In this document: piece by piece, positions 43,327 to 54,133 of the stretch
How the letters are laid out: every line of letters starts with the position of its first letter
Position numbering within the stretch: position 1 is the stretch's first letter
Assembly: GCA_942491955.1 (NCBI GenBank)
Contig: CALOCV010000044.1
Span: forward strand, 1-64,000
DNA: 64,000 bases
Direction of reading: 5' to 3'
Origin: CALOCV01 sp942491955
GTDB taxonomy: Bacteria; Chlamydiota; Chlamydiia; Chlamydiales; CALOCV01
The notes under the pieces: generated by a model
Databases searched by the model: none
What the model saw: the letters and a program-made list of their open reading frames with translations, nothing else
Told to the model about the DNA's origin: nothing
Position numbers and translations under genes: made by a program

Positions 43327-46300
43327 TCAAGACAAGTTTGCTTTTTTCTTTTTGACTAAGGAAAAAAGTTTTTTCAAATCACTTCCTTGATACTTGCGGC
43401 GATCTTCGGGGCGGTTTTTCAAAACTTCGCCGACAAAATACTCTTCAACCTCTTTAAGGGGCTGCTTCAATAACCACTTCTCAAGAGCTTCCCACTGTCC
43501 TTGGGTATAGGTCGATTTGTTGCATTGACCATCTTCAAAACGAACCTGAGCGATAGCTTGAGGCAGTTGTTGCAGTAAGTCGCGAGGAATGGCATTTTTT
43601 TTCAAGGAAAAAGCCCTCCAACGAACATCGGGCTCTTGGGTCAATAGAATTTGATTGGTGCGCATGTCGTAAATGATCGACCAGTTGGGCTTGTCTTCCG
43701 ATATTCTGCCGCGATGCGTTTTGTTGGGAACATCGAGAGGATCCATACCAAGGATTCTTTTGCAATCTCCATTTGTTGGATCGAATTGGCATTCGACGTA
43801 GTAAAAGGGCATCTGTGAGAGGTCATGAGGCTTCCTATGGAAGATGGGATTGGCCCACGAGGTTCGGCTCAATGGGTGTTCATTTTCTGTTGTTTCGAAA
43901 GAAGAGCTATAGCCTGAATAGGTGTTTTTCGGCATGGAATGGGTTGCAAAATGCTCGCTGTATTGATTTTGCCATGGGAGATAGTAGGGCTGATCTTGTT
44001 TCGTATCTTCCGATGCATTGACATTGACTTCGGTAGCCGTATCGGTTTCGGTATCCAGATCGACACTCGTCTCTGTTTCAGGAGCTCCTTTCCCAGCGAT
44101 CTTTGTCGGCATTTGTTCCAACATTGCGGTAAACCGTCGTAATGTGTGCAAAGCCTTCTCTTTGGAATCAAGCTGAAGAACACTCTGTAGTTGCTCCATC
44201 TCAGAGGGAGGGGTATTAAGTAGATCCGTATCTTCTTGTTTCAGTGGATCAGAAAACATTGTATGCGCTCGAAAAAGGGCTTTCCAATGGGATAATTCCG
44301 TTTGAGCCTCTTGCAGTTGATGTGTTTGAGCAATTGAAAGGAGTTCATCAACGCGCTTTTGAAAGACTTCTTTGGGATCTTGATTTTTGCGCGTAATTCC
44401 CCCATGTACAGCAAAGTACTTGCCTGGCTGATAGGAGCCATCGGTTTCAAATTCTTTTGCACCTACTTGAACAAGGAATTGTTGCGAAGAATCTCCTTGA
44501 TATTCGTCAAAAAGATTCTTCAATTGATATGCTTTCTGTGCGTTCTCTTGCTTCAAGGTAGCAATTCTTATTTGCTCTTCATTGGCAAGGCTTTCTTTTT
44601 GTTTCTTTTTTTCGTCTGGAGAGAGAGAATCATCGTTTAGAACGGCAGCAAGCTTTTCCTGAAGAACGATTTGCTCGTTAACCGGGAGCTGATCATCACT
44701 ACCCGGATTCATCGATGCCGCAATAGCGACTAAATTCCTGAGCATATTATTGCGGACGGTATCTTCGAGTTCTTGTTGCTTGGCTCGTACGAGGTTGTCC
44801 GCCCCTTCTAATGCGCCTGAACGAACACCTGTTGCGATCACATCGTCTAAGGTGTGCATCCCATCCTCTTGAGGTGAAGCGAAAGTGATGGTATGACCCT
44901 GGTCGCGCGAGCGACCCGCATTTTGCAATTTCTCTTCGAGAGGAAGGGAGTTGGTATCGGTAACAACAAAACGATTACTCGAACCGACTTGTACATCAGC
45001 TCCTCTTGCATGTGCTCCCAATAGAACCGTATTCAGCTCATGACGAGCCACATTGGCCATTTCTGGTTTCCAAACCTTTTTATCGCGAGTCATGATACGG
45101 ATGTTATTAGTCTTATCAAAGAAAGCAACACCGCGAAAATGGCTCGCTGGGGGAAGAGAATCGATGAGATGTTCAGCGACCTTTTGTGCTTCCAGCCCAG
45201 TCAGAGAAACGCCTCCATCGACAATCGAATGGACGCCTTTTTCTTTGACGAGCTGTAACAATGTAGGAAGAGGATTTTCTGCGGGGTATTTCTCTACGGG
45301 TTTTCCATTGACTTTCTTTTGGAGATTGAGAAGCATCTCTCCGACCGTTCCTGGATCGGTGACATTTTCGTTATCAATTTTTGAGGGATAGGCAAAAGGA
45401 TTTCCTGTTGTTGCTGAGGCTCCACCGACGAGGCCTCCCATCGAGACAAAATTCGCTGATGTACAGCTGATCTTTGCGTTGCAATCGGTGATTTTGGCGA
45501 GCTGTTCTTCGAGCAGCTCCCATCGTTTGGCTTCGTTGTTGTTCACCCATGCAGTCAATTGGGCAATGCCTGCTGGGTTGTCTTTTAAGGATGAAAGGGA
45601 ATTTCCTGTGGGAAATTGTGCAATGAATTGTTGAGCTGCATGGGTAGCATCAAACGATGTGGGAATCGCTTGATAGTCTCCTGGTTCTTCATGAAGATCG
45701 CCTCCAAGGGGATTGAGTTCTTGTTCTGCTTGGCGATAGTAGTCGTCAACAATTTGTTGGATTTTGATTGGGGAGATCCCTTTGTAGAGATAGTCTTGGA
45801 TGGTATAGGCCATGGTCTCAAGGATCTCTTTTGGTTTGCTCCCTTCACGTGGTTTTCCTGGGCTAGAACAGTTGACGGTATCCGATCCATTAGCGGATCG
45901 TTTGTATTTTCCATCTTCTTTTTTCTGTAGCGCAAGAGGGACAAACGTCGTTAACAAATCTTTCGTAAGGGCGAGGCGGTCTTTTTGTTCAGGTGTAGCA
46001 TTTGCATCTAAATAATTAATAAATGCTTGTTCTTCGGTTTCATCCAACGTTGAGAATAAGTAGCCATAGAGGAAAGTATGATCGATTTTTTCTTGTTTCC
46101 ATTCCTTGATAAGCTCTTGTCCGACGCTCTCTAGAGCTTTTTGCCCTTCTTGCGCAAAACGGTCGCTCTGCGTATTGGTTTTTAATCCAAGCTCTTGAAT
46201 ATAAGACAATTTTTGGTAAATGCGAAGGGCTTCTTGTCGATAAAACGGGGGATACTGGAGAACCATTCCTATCGACAAGGCGAGGTCTTGACGCTGTTTT

Positions 46301-49300
46301 GGTGAGAGAAGGGCATCAAATTCATCCACATTGAAAATCGAACGGTCATACAGAAGTTCCAAAATTTTTGCCGCATAGACCAGGTGCATTTTCTGGATTT
46401 TCAGCTCCTCTTCCGATTTCCCTTGGTCAGCCGTGAGGCTAAAGAAATAGATTTGTTTGATCAAATTTTTTTCCAATGCTTGGAGACTTTCTCGTGTCGT
46501 TGCGACGACACCTTTATTTGCAATCGTTTCTGCAAGACGACTGTAAATGGTTTGGAAAGTGGAGCGATTACCTTTCGTTAGAGAGGTCTCTTCGCTAAAT
46601 TCAAGGCGGTAGGTATTTCTTTCGTAGAGTTTACCCAAGTTCTCCTTGATATGGGTCAAATTTTCCTGATAGAGGTCTTTGGGGAACACCATGGTGACAA
46701 GCTTTTTCCCATCGGCTGACATAATCCCTTTTAAGAAGTTGATCACCGTGGTCTTACCGGCTCCTGTTGCGGCTTGCTTGATTTTCCTTGGGTTATTGAC
46801 CATTTCAACGACAGTTTGAATTTGATTGGGTCGCAGAGTGAAACCGAGGTACATTTCGAATGCAGCCAAATGGAGGTGTTTGCGTGGATCAAATTGTCTC
46901 TCTGCAGTGAGGATTTGGTAGAGCGTTTCGGATGGGGATGTTTGGATCCCTCCCATATCGGGTTCCATCTCTTTGAGAAATGCGAGGGCTTTATCGCAGC
47001 GTATCTCTTGAGAGGCGGCATCGATATAAGCAAAGACCATTTCCAAGACATCTTCTTGAGATTTTCCTGGGGGAAGGCTCTTTTCTAACGCTTTCCAATC
47101 GCTTTGCAAACAGGCGCGCAAGATGTCGGCAACCTCTGTCGATGGCATAAATCCTGCCATTTTCTCTAGCTTTTGTGCAGATGAACCATGGAGCTGAAAC
47201 AGTTCGAGAAGTTCTTTTTTCTTCACATCGGCTTTTTTTACAACCTCTTCTCGTTTTTTTGTCACTTTTTCTAAGCACGCTTTCCGTTCTTCTTCGCTCT
47301 TAATGATGTGCAGAGTCTCTGTTTTTTTCTTATCTAGAGCGATTCCCACTTCTTCGATCGTTTTCGTTTTTTCTGCTTGGATAGCAGGCTCTTTCTCGTT
47401 ATCCAGTGAAGAGAGATCGGGAACGCGATGGATCGATTCGACAAACGCAGATTCTGAACGGAAGCGGTTTTCTATCTCATCGGTTTTAAAAAGAGCTCCT
47501 CCCGAGGGTTGTATCTCCGGAAGAGGAAGTGCTTCTTTAGGCGTACCATCGAGCTGGATTTCAAAGGTATCTGAGGCAGCATTGAGAAAGGTGGTAAAAT
47601 GGGTGCCAAGAAACTCTTGAAGGCGAGGGAGAAGAAGGTGAATCTGTTGCATCGCGTGCTCGAGTTTCTCTTCTTTTTTCTTTTGGATCTCTTCAGGAGA
47701 CTTCTCTTTTTGTGGTGGCTGATGCCGCACAAGGAGCGCATCGAGATCTTTGAAGAAGGTTTCGAGTTTCTTTTCCTGATTTACAAAATTATTTGACCGG
47801 CAAGAACCTTCTGTTTCTGCTTGCGTAAAATGGATTTCAAGGGAAGGAAATGCACTAGAGGATATTCCTTGTTGACGAAGGTCCATGACATGGAGAAGAT
47901 AATTTTTTAGTATAGGAGTGATGGATGAGGAAGATTTTTTCTTATCTATATTTTCTTCTTTTTTCTTAGAAAGCTCTTCTTCTTTGCCCATTGATTGCAA
48001 AAAGGCTTCCATGCGAACAAATTCTTCGTCTTGACAGGAGGCGCTGCGCGCAATGTGATAGAGTTTATCAAATTGCAAAGCGAGCATACTCTCTTGTCGC
48101 TCGACAAAGGCGAGTTGTCTTGGATCCTTTAGTCCCACTAAGCGTTGTAGCCTTCCTTCAATGCCAGTGTCTTTTTTCTTTTCGTCATATTCGTGTTCCT
48201 CGCGTTTCTGTTGTTGCAGTTGTTGCAAAACAGCGTTTGCCACGTCAGCACCTTTGGTGGCCGAAGCGGGGACGGTTTTTGTCCATTTCTTTTGGCTGAT
48301 TTTTGTCGCTTGTACGGGGTGAGGTGTAGAAGAAACGGAGTAGGCGGGGAGGTGTGCAAGCACCCAGTTCGGTTCCGTGCTGACAACAGCGGATAGCGCC
48401 TGACTCTCTTGTTCTTGAGTAAGACGAAAACGATAGGGAATTTTGTGTCCCCATTCCATGTATTTTTTATAGAGCAAAGAAAGATTTTCTTGAATTTCTG
48501 TAGATGGATCCCCATTTTGTGCCATTACAAGAGCGACTTGCAGTTGTAATGCTGTGCTTTCAGGGGAGTGTATGGGATGCTCAATAAGGGCTAGGCAGGC
48601 TTCTTCCACCTCTTTAGAAAAAGCGTGAGAAATTAAAGGTTTTGCTTGATGAAAAAAGTTGAACGCCGCATCCCAATTATAGTGATGGCACGCTATGGTT
48701 GTTAAATGAAGAAAGGCTTTTCCAGCTTGGGGGGACGAATGGTTCCAGACGAGGGTATGAGGATCGAGGTCGAATGAAAAGAAAGAGAGATGAGAAGCTG
48801 TAAGGTCGAATCGGAAGAGTCCTAGAGGGTCTTTGATGGGGATAGAGGGGAGTATTCTACGGATCATAGAAAAGAGGAGTTTTAATGCTTGTTTAAATCC
48901 TGGCACTTGATCTTTCTCTAAGCCTATCTGGATTGTATGTTCGGGGAAGATCACCTTTTTTTTCCCGTGATGCTTGGGGTGGGTGAGGATCAGGGCTCCA
49001 GGCATTCCTTTGGAACTAAGAGCAGAGGCATCCTCTTCGCGTGCGATCCATCCGGCATAATCGGGGTGCATGCAGACGAGGTTTTTTTGTTGTTTTTCGA
49101 AAACAAGGCCGAAACGGAGGAGCTCCATCCGTTCGATATTTCCCTTTTTATCCTTCCAAAAAAGGATGTTTCCCGGATCGTCAAATTGCGAGAAGGATTT
49201 CCAAAACGAGCTTGATGAATCTGCAAGGGTTCCAAATTTTTTGAGAACAACCTCCTTTGTCCCATTGCGAAGATCGGCACATTTATCCAGCACGCGATAG

Positions 49301-52300
49301 CCAAGTCGGCGAGAAAATTGGAGTTGAAAGATCGGTGATCCCTTCTTATCGTAGACAAAAAGGTTGTTGGGTTTGCTAGGATCGACCCAAAAGCGGTAGT
49401 CGGCATTTCTTAAGAAAACAGGAAATGGGGGTTGGAAGCATTGTTGGATGAATTTCCAAAGGGTTTTAAAAAATATTTTAGGTCCATCGGTATTCGAGAG
49501 ATTTTCCCGTGAAATGGTTTCTGGAAGGATTGATTTTCGAGGCACATATTGGAGCATCTTTTTTTGCGTGCCAATGGTCAACTCTTTATAAATTTTTCGT
49601 GTGCCATGGCTTTCGACAATGCGCGAGGGATTTCCTGCGGTATCGGAAAAGAAGTAGTGCATCGCATCTTTTTCCGATTTGGCCTGTGAAGTAATCGAAG
49701 GGATACTTTGTGTCGAAAAGGCTTCAGCGACTTCTTGATCGCGCAAAATTGCTGGAGAGAAGGATTGGTTCGTCGTTCCATCCTCGTGGCAAATAAAGAT
49801 ACCTTGACCCAAATCGAAGGAATAATCCCCTATGCGATAGGAATGACCTTCTGCAACCCACGTCCCTTCTTTGGGTAGGGTGATACCAAGCGACCATGCT
49901 GTTTTTTCTAAAAGGGTATGGCGTAAATCAGAAGAAGAGGCAACTTGTTGTTGAATGGGTTCCCTCCACGTGTCGAGTACGCGCTGGATCTCTTCTTCGC
50001 GTTGGGGTGTCGTGTTGTAGGGATTGGATGAAGTTCCACGTAAGACAAAACGAGCAAGGGTGATGCATTCGATATCGACTACAGTGAAATTTTTTTTATC
50101 GATGTAGTGGTGGAGCAATTCCTGCCAAATGGCATTTTTATGTGGAGCAAGAGAATGGTTTGGTAAAAGAGATTGTTGTGCCAAATTCTGTAATTGCGGA
50201 AGGTAATCGATCGCTTTTCCAGCGGCTTGTTGGATCTCTGGGTTCTTTTGCTGGCGGCACTCGCGAATCCAACGGTGGTGGAGTTCGATGAGAAATAGAG
50301 CGCGTTCGGTGTGGTTTTGGCCTAGATTTAGGGCGATTTGCTTTTCTAGCCATTGGGGAAATTGTTGCAAGAGAGAAGGATCCCACTCGCATTCTCTAGA
50401 AAAAAGAGAGAATTGAATGCTTTTTCCTTGTTTCGAATCGTACTCGGAAGAGGTGCGATCGAAAGGAGCGTGATAACAAAAGAAGCGGACGTCGGGATGA
50501 TCGAGAAGATAGGGTTTGCTTTGTATCAACCCCATCATTTGTCGGAGAGACATTTTCTCTGTGAGGAGAAAGAGAATATCCCGCATATCTTCTTTAGAAA
50601 ACAAGAGCGGCCCTTCCTTTTCTAATGGCAAAGAGAGCTTACATGTCTTTTTTAGTTCTCCCATAATGTAGAGAGGATTATCGGCAATTGCCTCGGGTGT
50701 CATGCCCGCATGAATGGAAAATTTTTCCTTCTTTTTCTTGTTATTTTCTACAGGTGCGTTGCCAGATCGATTGGAGTAACTCCCTTCAGAAACGTCGCCT
50801 TTGACCACAGCCGCGCGAAAAGCAGCATGAAGTGTTGGACGCAACGCAGCGTGATAGATGTGGGTGGCATAATACGTCGTGTTATCGTGTACACATATTC
50901 TCTTTTTTCCCTTTTGGATGTAGAAGGACGGTTGTTGTTTAATGGGAATAAAAGAATCGATGGTATCGATCTGTTGAACCAGGTGCTTAAGAAGGGGCTT
51001 TGATTGCTTTTTCTCTAATCCGATCACATCATTGCGACGGAGACTTTCAATTTCTGGTGGTCTAGAGTTGCTTGATGCCCAACGACTGTAATTATCAGAT
51101 CGCTGTTTGTGACAAGCTTCGATGGTTTTTTTAAGCTGTGCGTGACGAGGGTTGTTGTCAGAAGAGTTGACAAGACTATTGAGAGAATTACGGCTTTTTA
51201 ATGCGTCTGTCAATTTTTTTAAATAATTGCATTGGAACTCGGGAGCTAAGTTGCTCTCTACCGGATGGGTAAGAGCGATCTGTTGCTGAATCAGAGCAAG
51301 TGTTGTCAGAAAGAGAAAGTGATGAGGCAAGGTCGCTTGGCTCTGCTTGCATGCATCAACAAGGAGTGTTGAGAGTTTTGTGATCGATTCACAGACGGAT
51401 AGCGTGTCTTCGGACGAGAGGGATTGATAGGCAGAGACATCAGTGGAAAAGGGGAGCGTGGTGACGATCTCTTCGATGCGATCTTTCACAAGAGAGTATT
51501 TTTGTTCGTGCAATAAGGTTTCGCATTCGGGAAGAAACGTGGCGATGCGTTTGACCGATTCGGCAGGAGTGCATTGAGAGAGATCGATGGGTTGGCGTGT
51601 TGGAAGGGCAATCGTTGGTAGAGAGTTGGGAAGAGGGGATAGATCGGCCCCATTGGTTTTAGCAGAACCTGTAAATGCAGAGACTTGAGAGGGCGAAATG
51701 GCTTGAAGTTTTTGCTTCGAATAAGAAAAGCGGTGCGCGAAGGGCTTGAATGATGATTTTGACCATTTATCTTTTCTAACATCACCCTCGTTAGCTTTTT
51801 TCAAGGCTTTTTCAACTGCTTGTAACTCTTTTTGGAGAAAGGTGATCTCTTTCTCATCGATCATATCGCGCTCGTGGAGGAGGCTTGCTTTCCTTGATAG
51901 GTTCCTCATCCCCTCTTGAAGGAGGATGCGGCATGTCGCATTGGTTTTGAGTTCGCGATAGTTGTCGCGGAAGAAGTGAGAGAAAAGGGTGAGATCGCGA
52001 TGGAGGTGGAGGCGTTGGCGACGCTCACTCTTTCTTTCGTTGGGAAAAGCAACTACGTCAACGACTTGCCAAAGATTTTGGCCATAAGTGCTTTGTTCTT
52101 TGGCAGTCACGAACGATTTAGGATCGGCAGAAGAGGGAGGGGTTAAACGGTCGGTAAAGCGGTGGAAGAGCTTTTGTAGGCTGGTGGGACCTGTTTGAAT
52201 ATCTCCTTCTTGTTTGATGACTTGGAGGTCGAGGAGTTGTTCCCACCAAGGTGCTTGGGAGAGTTCTTCAAGAGTGATCGAGTGGAAGGTGTGGGAGGGA

Positions 52301-53079
52301 AGGATTTTTTCTTTGCCCCCTGCAGAAAGGGAGGCGTTGTGTTGGATCTCTTTGCTTCGGGAAATAATAGTAAGGGTAAATTTGCCGTTGCTCTCTTTGG
52401 TGACGCGGTAAAGAGCGTGCCGATCTTCGTTGGGTTCTTTTCCTATCCAGCCTCCAGGAATCAAAAAGGAGGTTTTAGGCTTTGCCTTCTTCAAGTGGGT
52501 AGTGATGTCGGCGGCGATTTCTTTAGTTAGCTTCGTTTGTTTATTTGGATTGGTCGATTGTTCGGCTGATTCCAGTTTTTCCGCCCATTTTTTACATAAA
52601 GAGAGTTCTTGAATCAAAGAATTGGGAATTTTTTCCCGTTTTTTTTCGTTTTTCAAGAAGTCGATGGTGGAGGAGAGGACTTTGCTAAAGCGGGTTTTTG
52701 TGTCGGTTTCTCGTGAAAGGGCAGAACGCAGGTTCTCATTGGACGAGGTGAGGTTGTGGAAGAGGCGATAGTCGATTTGAGAGGGGCGGCCTGGCCAGAG
52801 GCGCTCTAGGAGGTCGATGATTTCTTCGAAAAGGTTAAAGATTTTGCCTAATAGGTGTGAATGGCGCCATTCAGTGTGGGAGGGACGGAGACGGCGAGAG
52901 AGGGAGGAGAAATCGCGTTTTTTCCCCATTTGCTTTTTATGTTGTTCCGACTGAGCCTCTTGAACCCCTTCAGGGGTTTCGAGTTTTTTCTTTGCTGCCG
53001 CAGTATTTTCGGCTGAGAAAATAAACCGTTGCAAAGCTCCTGAAGAGTGTTTTGACGTGGCTATAAATGAATGAGACAT
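43327..53079 (-). CDS. Giant 3,250-residue P-loop ATPase-like protein (DUF3638/DUF3645-like helicase core)
   Basis: An uninterrupted 9,753-bp gene. Residues 1–~1,800 are unrecognised, helical and rich in Q, K and E, with coiled coils near 1,650 and 1,900–1,980. A P-loop core follows: IKQAATGAGKTTVINFLKG (Walker A, ~2,106), SIFNVDEFDALLS (DExD-like Walker B, ~2,250) and, near 2,720, ARGADVQVGSSNRFVV then QNAGRSRDQGHTITFA, which resembles the helicase-type arginine-finger region. Eukaryotic DUF3638/DUF3645 giants have the same blocks in the same order; that match is from memory. No signal peptide or membrane span. The C-terminus is hydrophilic. Function unknown. A secreted or cytosolic remodelling ATPase is possible. 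Confidence 0.72.
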   Translation of the reverse strand: MSHSFIATSKHSSGALQRFIFSAENTAAAKKKLETPEGVQEAQSEQHKKQMGKKRDFSSLSRRLRPSHTEWRHSHLLGKIFNLFEEIIDLLERLWPGRPSQIDYRLFHNLTSSNENLRSALSRETDTKTRFSKVLSSTIDFLKNEKKREKIPNSLIQELSLCKKWAEKLESAEQSTNPNKQTKLTKEIAADITTHLKKAKPKTSFLIPGGWIGKEPNEDRHALYRVTKESNGKFTLTIISRSKEIQHNASLSAGGKEKILPSHTFHSITLEELSQAPWWEQLLDLQVIKQEGDIQTGPTSLQKLFHRFTDRLTPPSSADPKSFVTAKEQSTYGQNLWQVVDVVAFPNERKSERRQRLHLHRDLTLFSHFFRDNYRELKTNATCRILLQEGMRNLSRKASLLHERDMIDEKEITFLQKELQAVEKALKKANEGDVRKDKWSKSSFKPFAHRFSYSKQKLQAISPSQVSAFTGSAKTNGADLSPLPNSLPTIALPTRQPIDLSQCTPAESVKRIATFLPECETLLHEQKYSLVKDRIEEIVTTLPFSTDVSAYQSLSSEDTLSVCESITKLSTLLVDACKQSQATLPHHFLFLTTLALIQQQIALTHPVESNLAPEFQCNYLKKLTDALKSRNSLNSLVNSSDNNPRHAQLKKTIEACHKQRSDNYSRWASSNSRPPEIESLRRNDVIGLEKKQSKPLLKHLVQQIDTIDSFIPIKQQPSFYIQKGKKRICVHDNTTYYATHIYHAALRPTLHAAFRAAVVKGDVSEGSYSNRSGNAPVENNKKKKEKFSIHAGMTPEAIADNPLYIMGELKKTCKLSLPLEKEGPLLFSKEDMRDILFLLTEKMSLRQMMGLIQSKPYLLDHPDVRFFCYHAPFDRTSSEYDSKQGKSIQFSLFSRECEWDPSLLQQFPQWLEKQIALNLGQNHTERALFLIELHHRWIRECRQQKNPEIQQAAGKAIDYLPQLQNLAQQSLLPNHSLAPHKNAIWQELLHHYIDKKNFTVVDIECITLARFVLRGTSSNPYNTTPQREEEIQRVLDTWREPIQQQVASSSDLRHTLLEKTAWSLGITLPKEGTWVAEGHSYRIGDYSFDLGQGIFICHEDGTTNQSFSPAILRDQEVAEAFSTQSIPSITSQAKSEKDAMHYFFSDTAGNPSRIVESHGTRKIYKELTIGTQKKMLQYVPRKSILPETISRENLSNTDGPKIFFKTLWKFIQQCFQPPFPVFLRNADYRFWVDPSKPNNLFVYDKKGSPIFQLQFSRRLGYRVLDKCADLRNGTKEVVLKKFGTLADSSSSFWKSFSQFDDPGNILFWKDKKGNIERMELLRFGLVFEKQQKNLVCMHPDYAGWIAREEDASALSSKGMPGALILTHPKHHGKKKVIFPEHTIQIGLEKDQVPGFKQALKLLFSMIRRILPSIPIKDPLGLFRFDLTASHLSFFSFDLDPHTLVWNHSSPQAGKAFLHLTTIACHHYNWDAAFNFFHQAKPLISHAFSKEVEEACLALIEHPIHSPESTALQLQVALVMAQNGDPSTEIQENLSLLYKKYMEWGHKIPYRFRLTQEQESQALSAVVSTEPNWVLAHLPAYSVSSTPHPVQATKISQKKWTKTVPASATKGADVANAVLQQLQQQKREEHEYDEKKKDTGIEGRLQRLVGLKDPRQLAFVERQESMLALQFDKLYHIARSASCQDEEFVRMEAFLQSMGKEEELSKKKEENIDKKKSSSSITPILKNYLLHVMDLRQQGISSSAFPSLEIHFTQAETEGSCRSNNFVNQEKKLETFFKDLDALLVRHQPPQKEKSPEEIQKKKEEKLEHAMQQIHLLLPRLQEFLGTHFTTFLNAASDTFEIQLDGTPKEALPLPEIQPSGGALFKTDEIENRFRSESAFVESIHRVPDLSSLDNEKEPAIQAEKTKTIEEVGIALDKKKTETLHIIKSEEERKACLEKVTKKREEVVKKADVKKKELLELFQLHGSSAQKLEKMAGFMPSTEVADILRACLQSDWKALEKSLPPGKSQEDVLEMVFAYIDAASQEIRCDKALAFLKEMEPDMGGIQTSPSETLYQILTAERQFDPRKHLHLAAFEMYLGFTLRPNQIQTVVEMVNNPRKIKQAATGAGKTTVINFLKGIMSADGKKLVTMVFPKDLYQENLTHIKENLGKLYERNTYRLEFSEETSLTKGNRSTFQTIYSRLAETIANKGVVATTRESLQALEKNLIKQIYFFSLTADQGKSEEELKIQKMHLVYAAKILELLYDRSIFNVDEFDALLSPKQRQDLALSIGMVLQYPPFYRQEALRIYQKLSYIQELGLKTNTQSDRFAQEGQKALESVGQELIKEWKQEKIDHTFLYGYLFSTLDETEEQAFINYLDANATPEQKDRLALTKDLLTTFVPLALQKKEDGKYKRSANGSDTVNCSSPGKPREGSKPKEILETMAYTIQDYLYKGISPIKIQQIVDDYYRQAEQELNPLGGDLHEEPGDYQAIPTSFDATHAAQQFIAQFPTGNSLSSLKDNPAGIAQLTAWVNNNEAKRWELLEEQLAKITDCNAKISCTSANFVSMGGLVGGASATTGNPFAYPSKIDNENVTDPGTVGEMLLNLQKKVNGKPVEKYPAENPLPTLLQLVKEKGVHSIVDGGVSLTGLEAQKVAEHLIDSLPPASHFRGVAFFDKTNNIRIMTRDKKVWKPEMANVARHELNTVLLGAHARGADVQVGSSNRFVVTDTNSLPLEEKLQNAGRSRDQGHTITFASPQEDGMHTLDDVIATGVRSGALEGADNLVRAKQQELEDTVRNNMLRNLVAIAASMNPGSDDQLPVNEQIVLQEKLAAVLNDDSLSPDEKKKQKESLANEEQIRIATLKQENAQKAYQLKNLFDEYQGDSSQQFLVQVGAKEFETDGSYQPGKYFAVHGGITRKNQDPKEVFQKRVDELLSIAQTHQLQEAQTELSHWKALFRAHTMFSDPLKQEDTDLLNTPPSEMEQLQSVLQLDSKEKALHTLRRFTAMLEQMPTKIAGKGAPETETSVDLDTETDTATEVNVNASEDTKQDQPYYLPWQNQYSEHFATHSMPKNTYSGYSSSFETTENEHPLSRTSWANPIFHRKPHDLSQMPFYYVECQFDPTNGDCKRILGMDPLDVPNKTHRGRISEDKPNWSIIYDMRTNQILLTQEPDVRWRAFSLKKNAIPRDLLQQLPQAIAQVRFEDGQCNKSTYTQGQWEALEKWLLKQPLKEVEEYFVGEVLKNRPEDRRKYQGSDLKKLFSLVKKKKANLS

Positions 53080-53306
53080 AGGGCACCCTATTAGAATTTA
53101 AGCCCACTATGATAGCATAAACCTCCTTTTTTTTCAATAAAAATTAATATATACCCAAACAACTTCAAGAAGCATAGCATCCTGTAGACCTCTTCGTGCC
53201 TTAGAGTCTTTTTGTTAAATCATCTTCAGGTTTTGAAAGAAGTCTATTATTGACAAGTGATTATTGTTATCGCATTATCGGTACTGCTTATTTGTGAAAA
53301 ACGTTG

Positions 53307-53984
53307 ATGATCTCTAAAAATTTGTTTCCCAATCCATTGAAAGTGTGTCTTTTTGATCTCGATGGAACCCTTGCCGATAGCATGGGGGGGTTGTATGGCG
53401 GTTATAAAGCATTTCTCTCCAAACACCACAAGAAGGGGAGTCGAGAGGAATTTGAGGCATTGAATGGGATTCCTTTGCTGCAAATTCTTCATATTCTCAA
53501 CGAACGTCACGGTTTGGGACTCAATGAGGAAGGGGTTCTTGAAGAGTATCGATCCCTCTTGCAGAAAATCTACTTGAGTGGACCTTTGCTCTTTTCTGGA
53601 GCAAAAGAATGGATTGCGTACCTTGATGAACAAGGAGTTGCGATGGGCATTGTCACGGCCGCTTCGCGAGCCTATACTGAGGCATTCATTCGACAACATC
53701 AATTGGAATCCTTTGTGACAAAAATCACAACGGCAGAAGATGTAGGAGTGGGAAAGCCCAATCCCGCCATCTATACAAGAGCTTTGGAGGATTTTGGCGT
53801 ATTGCCTTCAGAAGCCGTTGCCATCGAAGATTCGATAAGTGGAATTACCGCGTCTTCTGAAGCGGGCATCTACACCTTTTGGATTTTTTCCAATGCACCA
53901 ACACACGACCATCCAAGTGTTACCCCTGTCAAAGATTGGGAGGATCTAGCAATCCAATTCAAGAATCTTATTGATACTTGTTAA
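53307..53984 (+). CDS. HAD-superfamily hydrolase, phosphoglycolate phosphatase-like
   Basis: About 225 residues from the ATG at 53307 (a TTG three bases upstream is also open). HAD motifs: VCLFDLDGTLADS (motif I), GIVTAASRAYTEAF (motif II), GVGKPNPAIYTRAL (motif III) and AIEDSISGITAS (motif IV). The helical cap of the subfamily IA is present. It is likely a phosphatase or phosphomutase of small sugar phosphates. A TAGACTTCTTTC-type repeat lies 60 bp upstream. Confidence 0.85.
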   Translation: MISKNLFPNPLKVCLFDLDGTLADSMGGLYGGYKAFLSKHHKKGSREEFEALNGIPLLQILHILNERHGLGLNEEGVLEEYRSLLQKIYLSGPLLFSGAKEWIAYLDEQGVAMGIVTAASRAYTEAFIRQHQLESFVTKITTAEDVGVGKPNPAIYTRALEDFGVLPSEAVAIEDSISGITASSEAGIYTFWIFSNAPTHDHPSVTPVKDWEDLAIQFKNLIDTC

Positions 53985-54133
53985 GATCCCCACCACTTCA
54001 AATCCAGGGAGTATAGACACAGAGAGAATGGCTCTCAATGTATATACCTTTCTATTAAACCGTATTTTGTCTAGAATTTTACAAAAATCGCTACCAAAAA
54101 TTTTACCGTTTTTCACGGATTTTTTTCGATACC

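Noticed and set aside
53247..53702. Minus-strand frame over the HAD hydrolase
   Set aside because: Antisense to four conserved HAD motifs; no own ribosome-binding site or motif.
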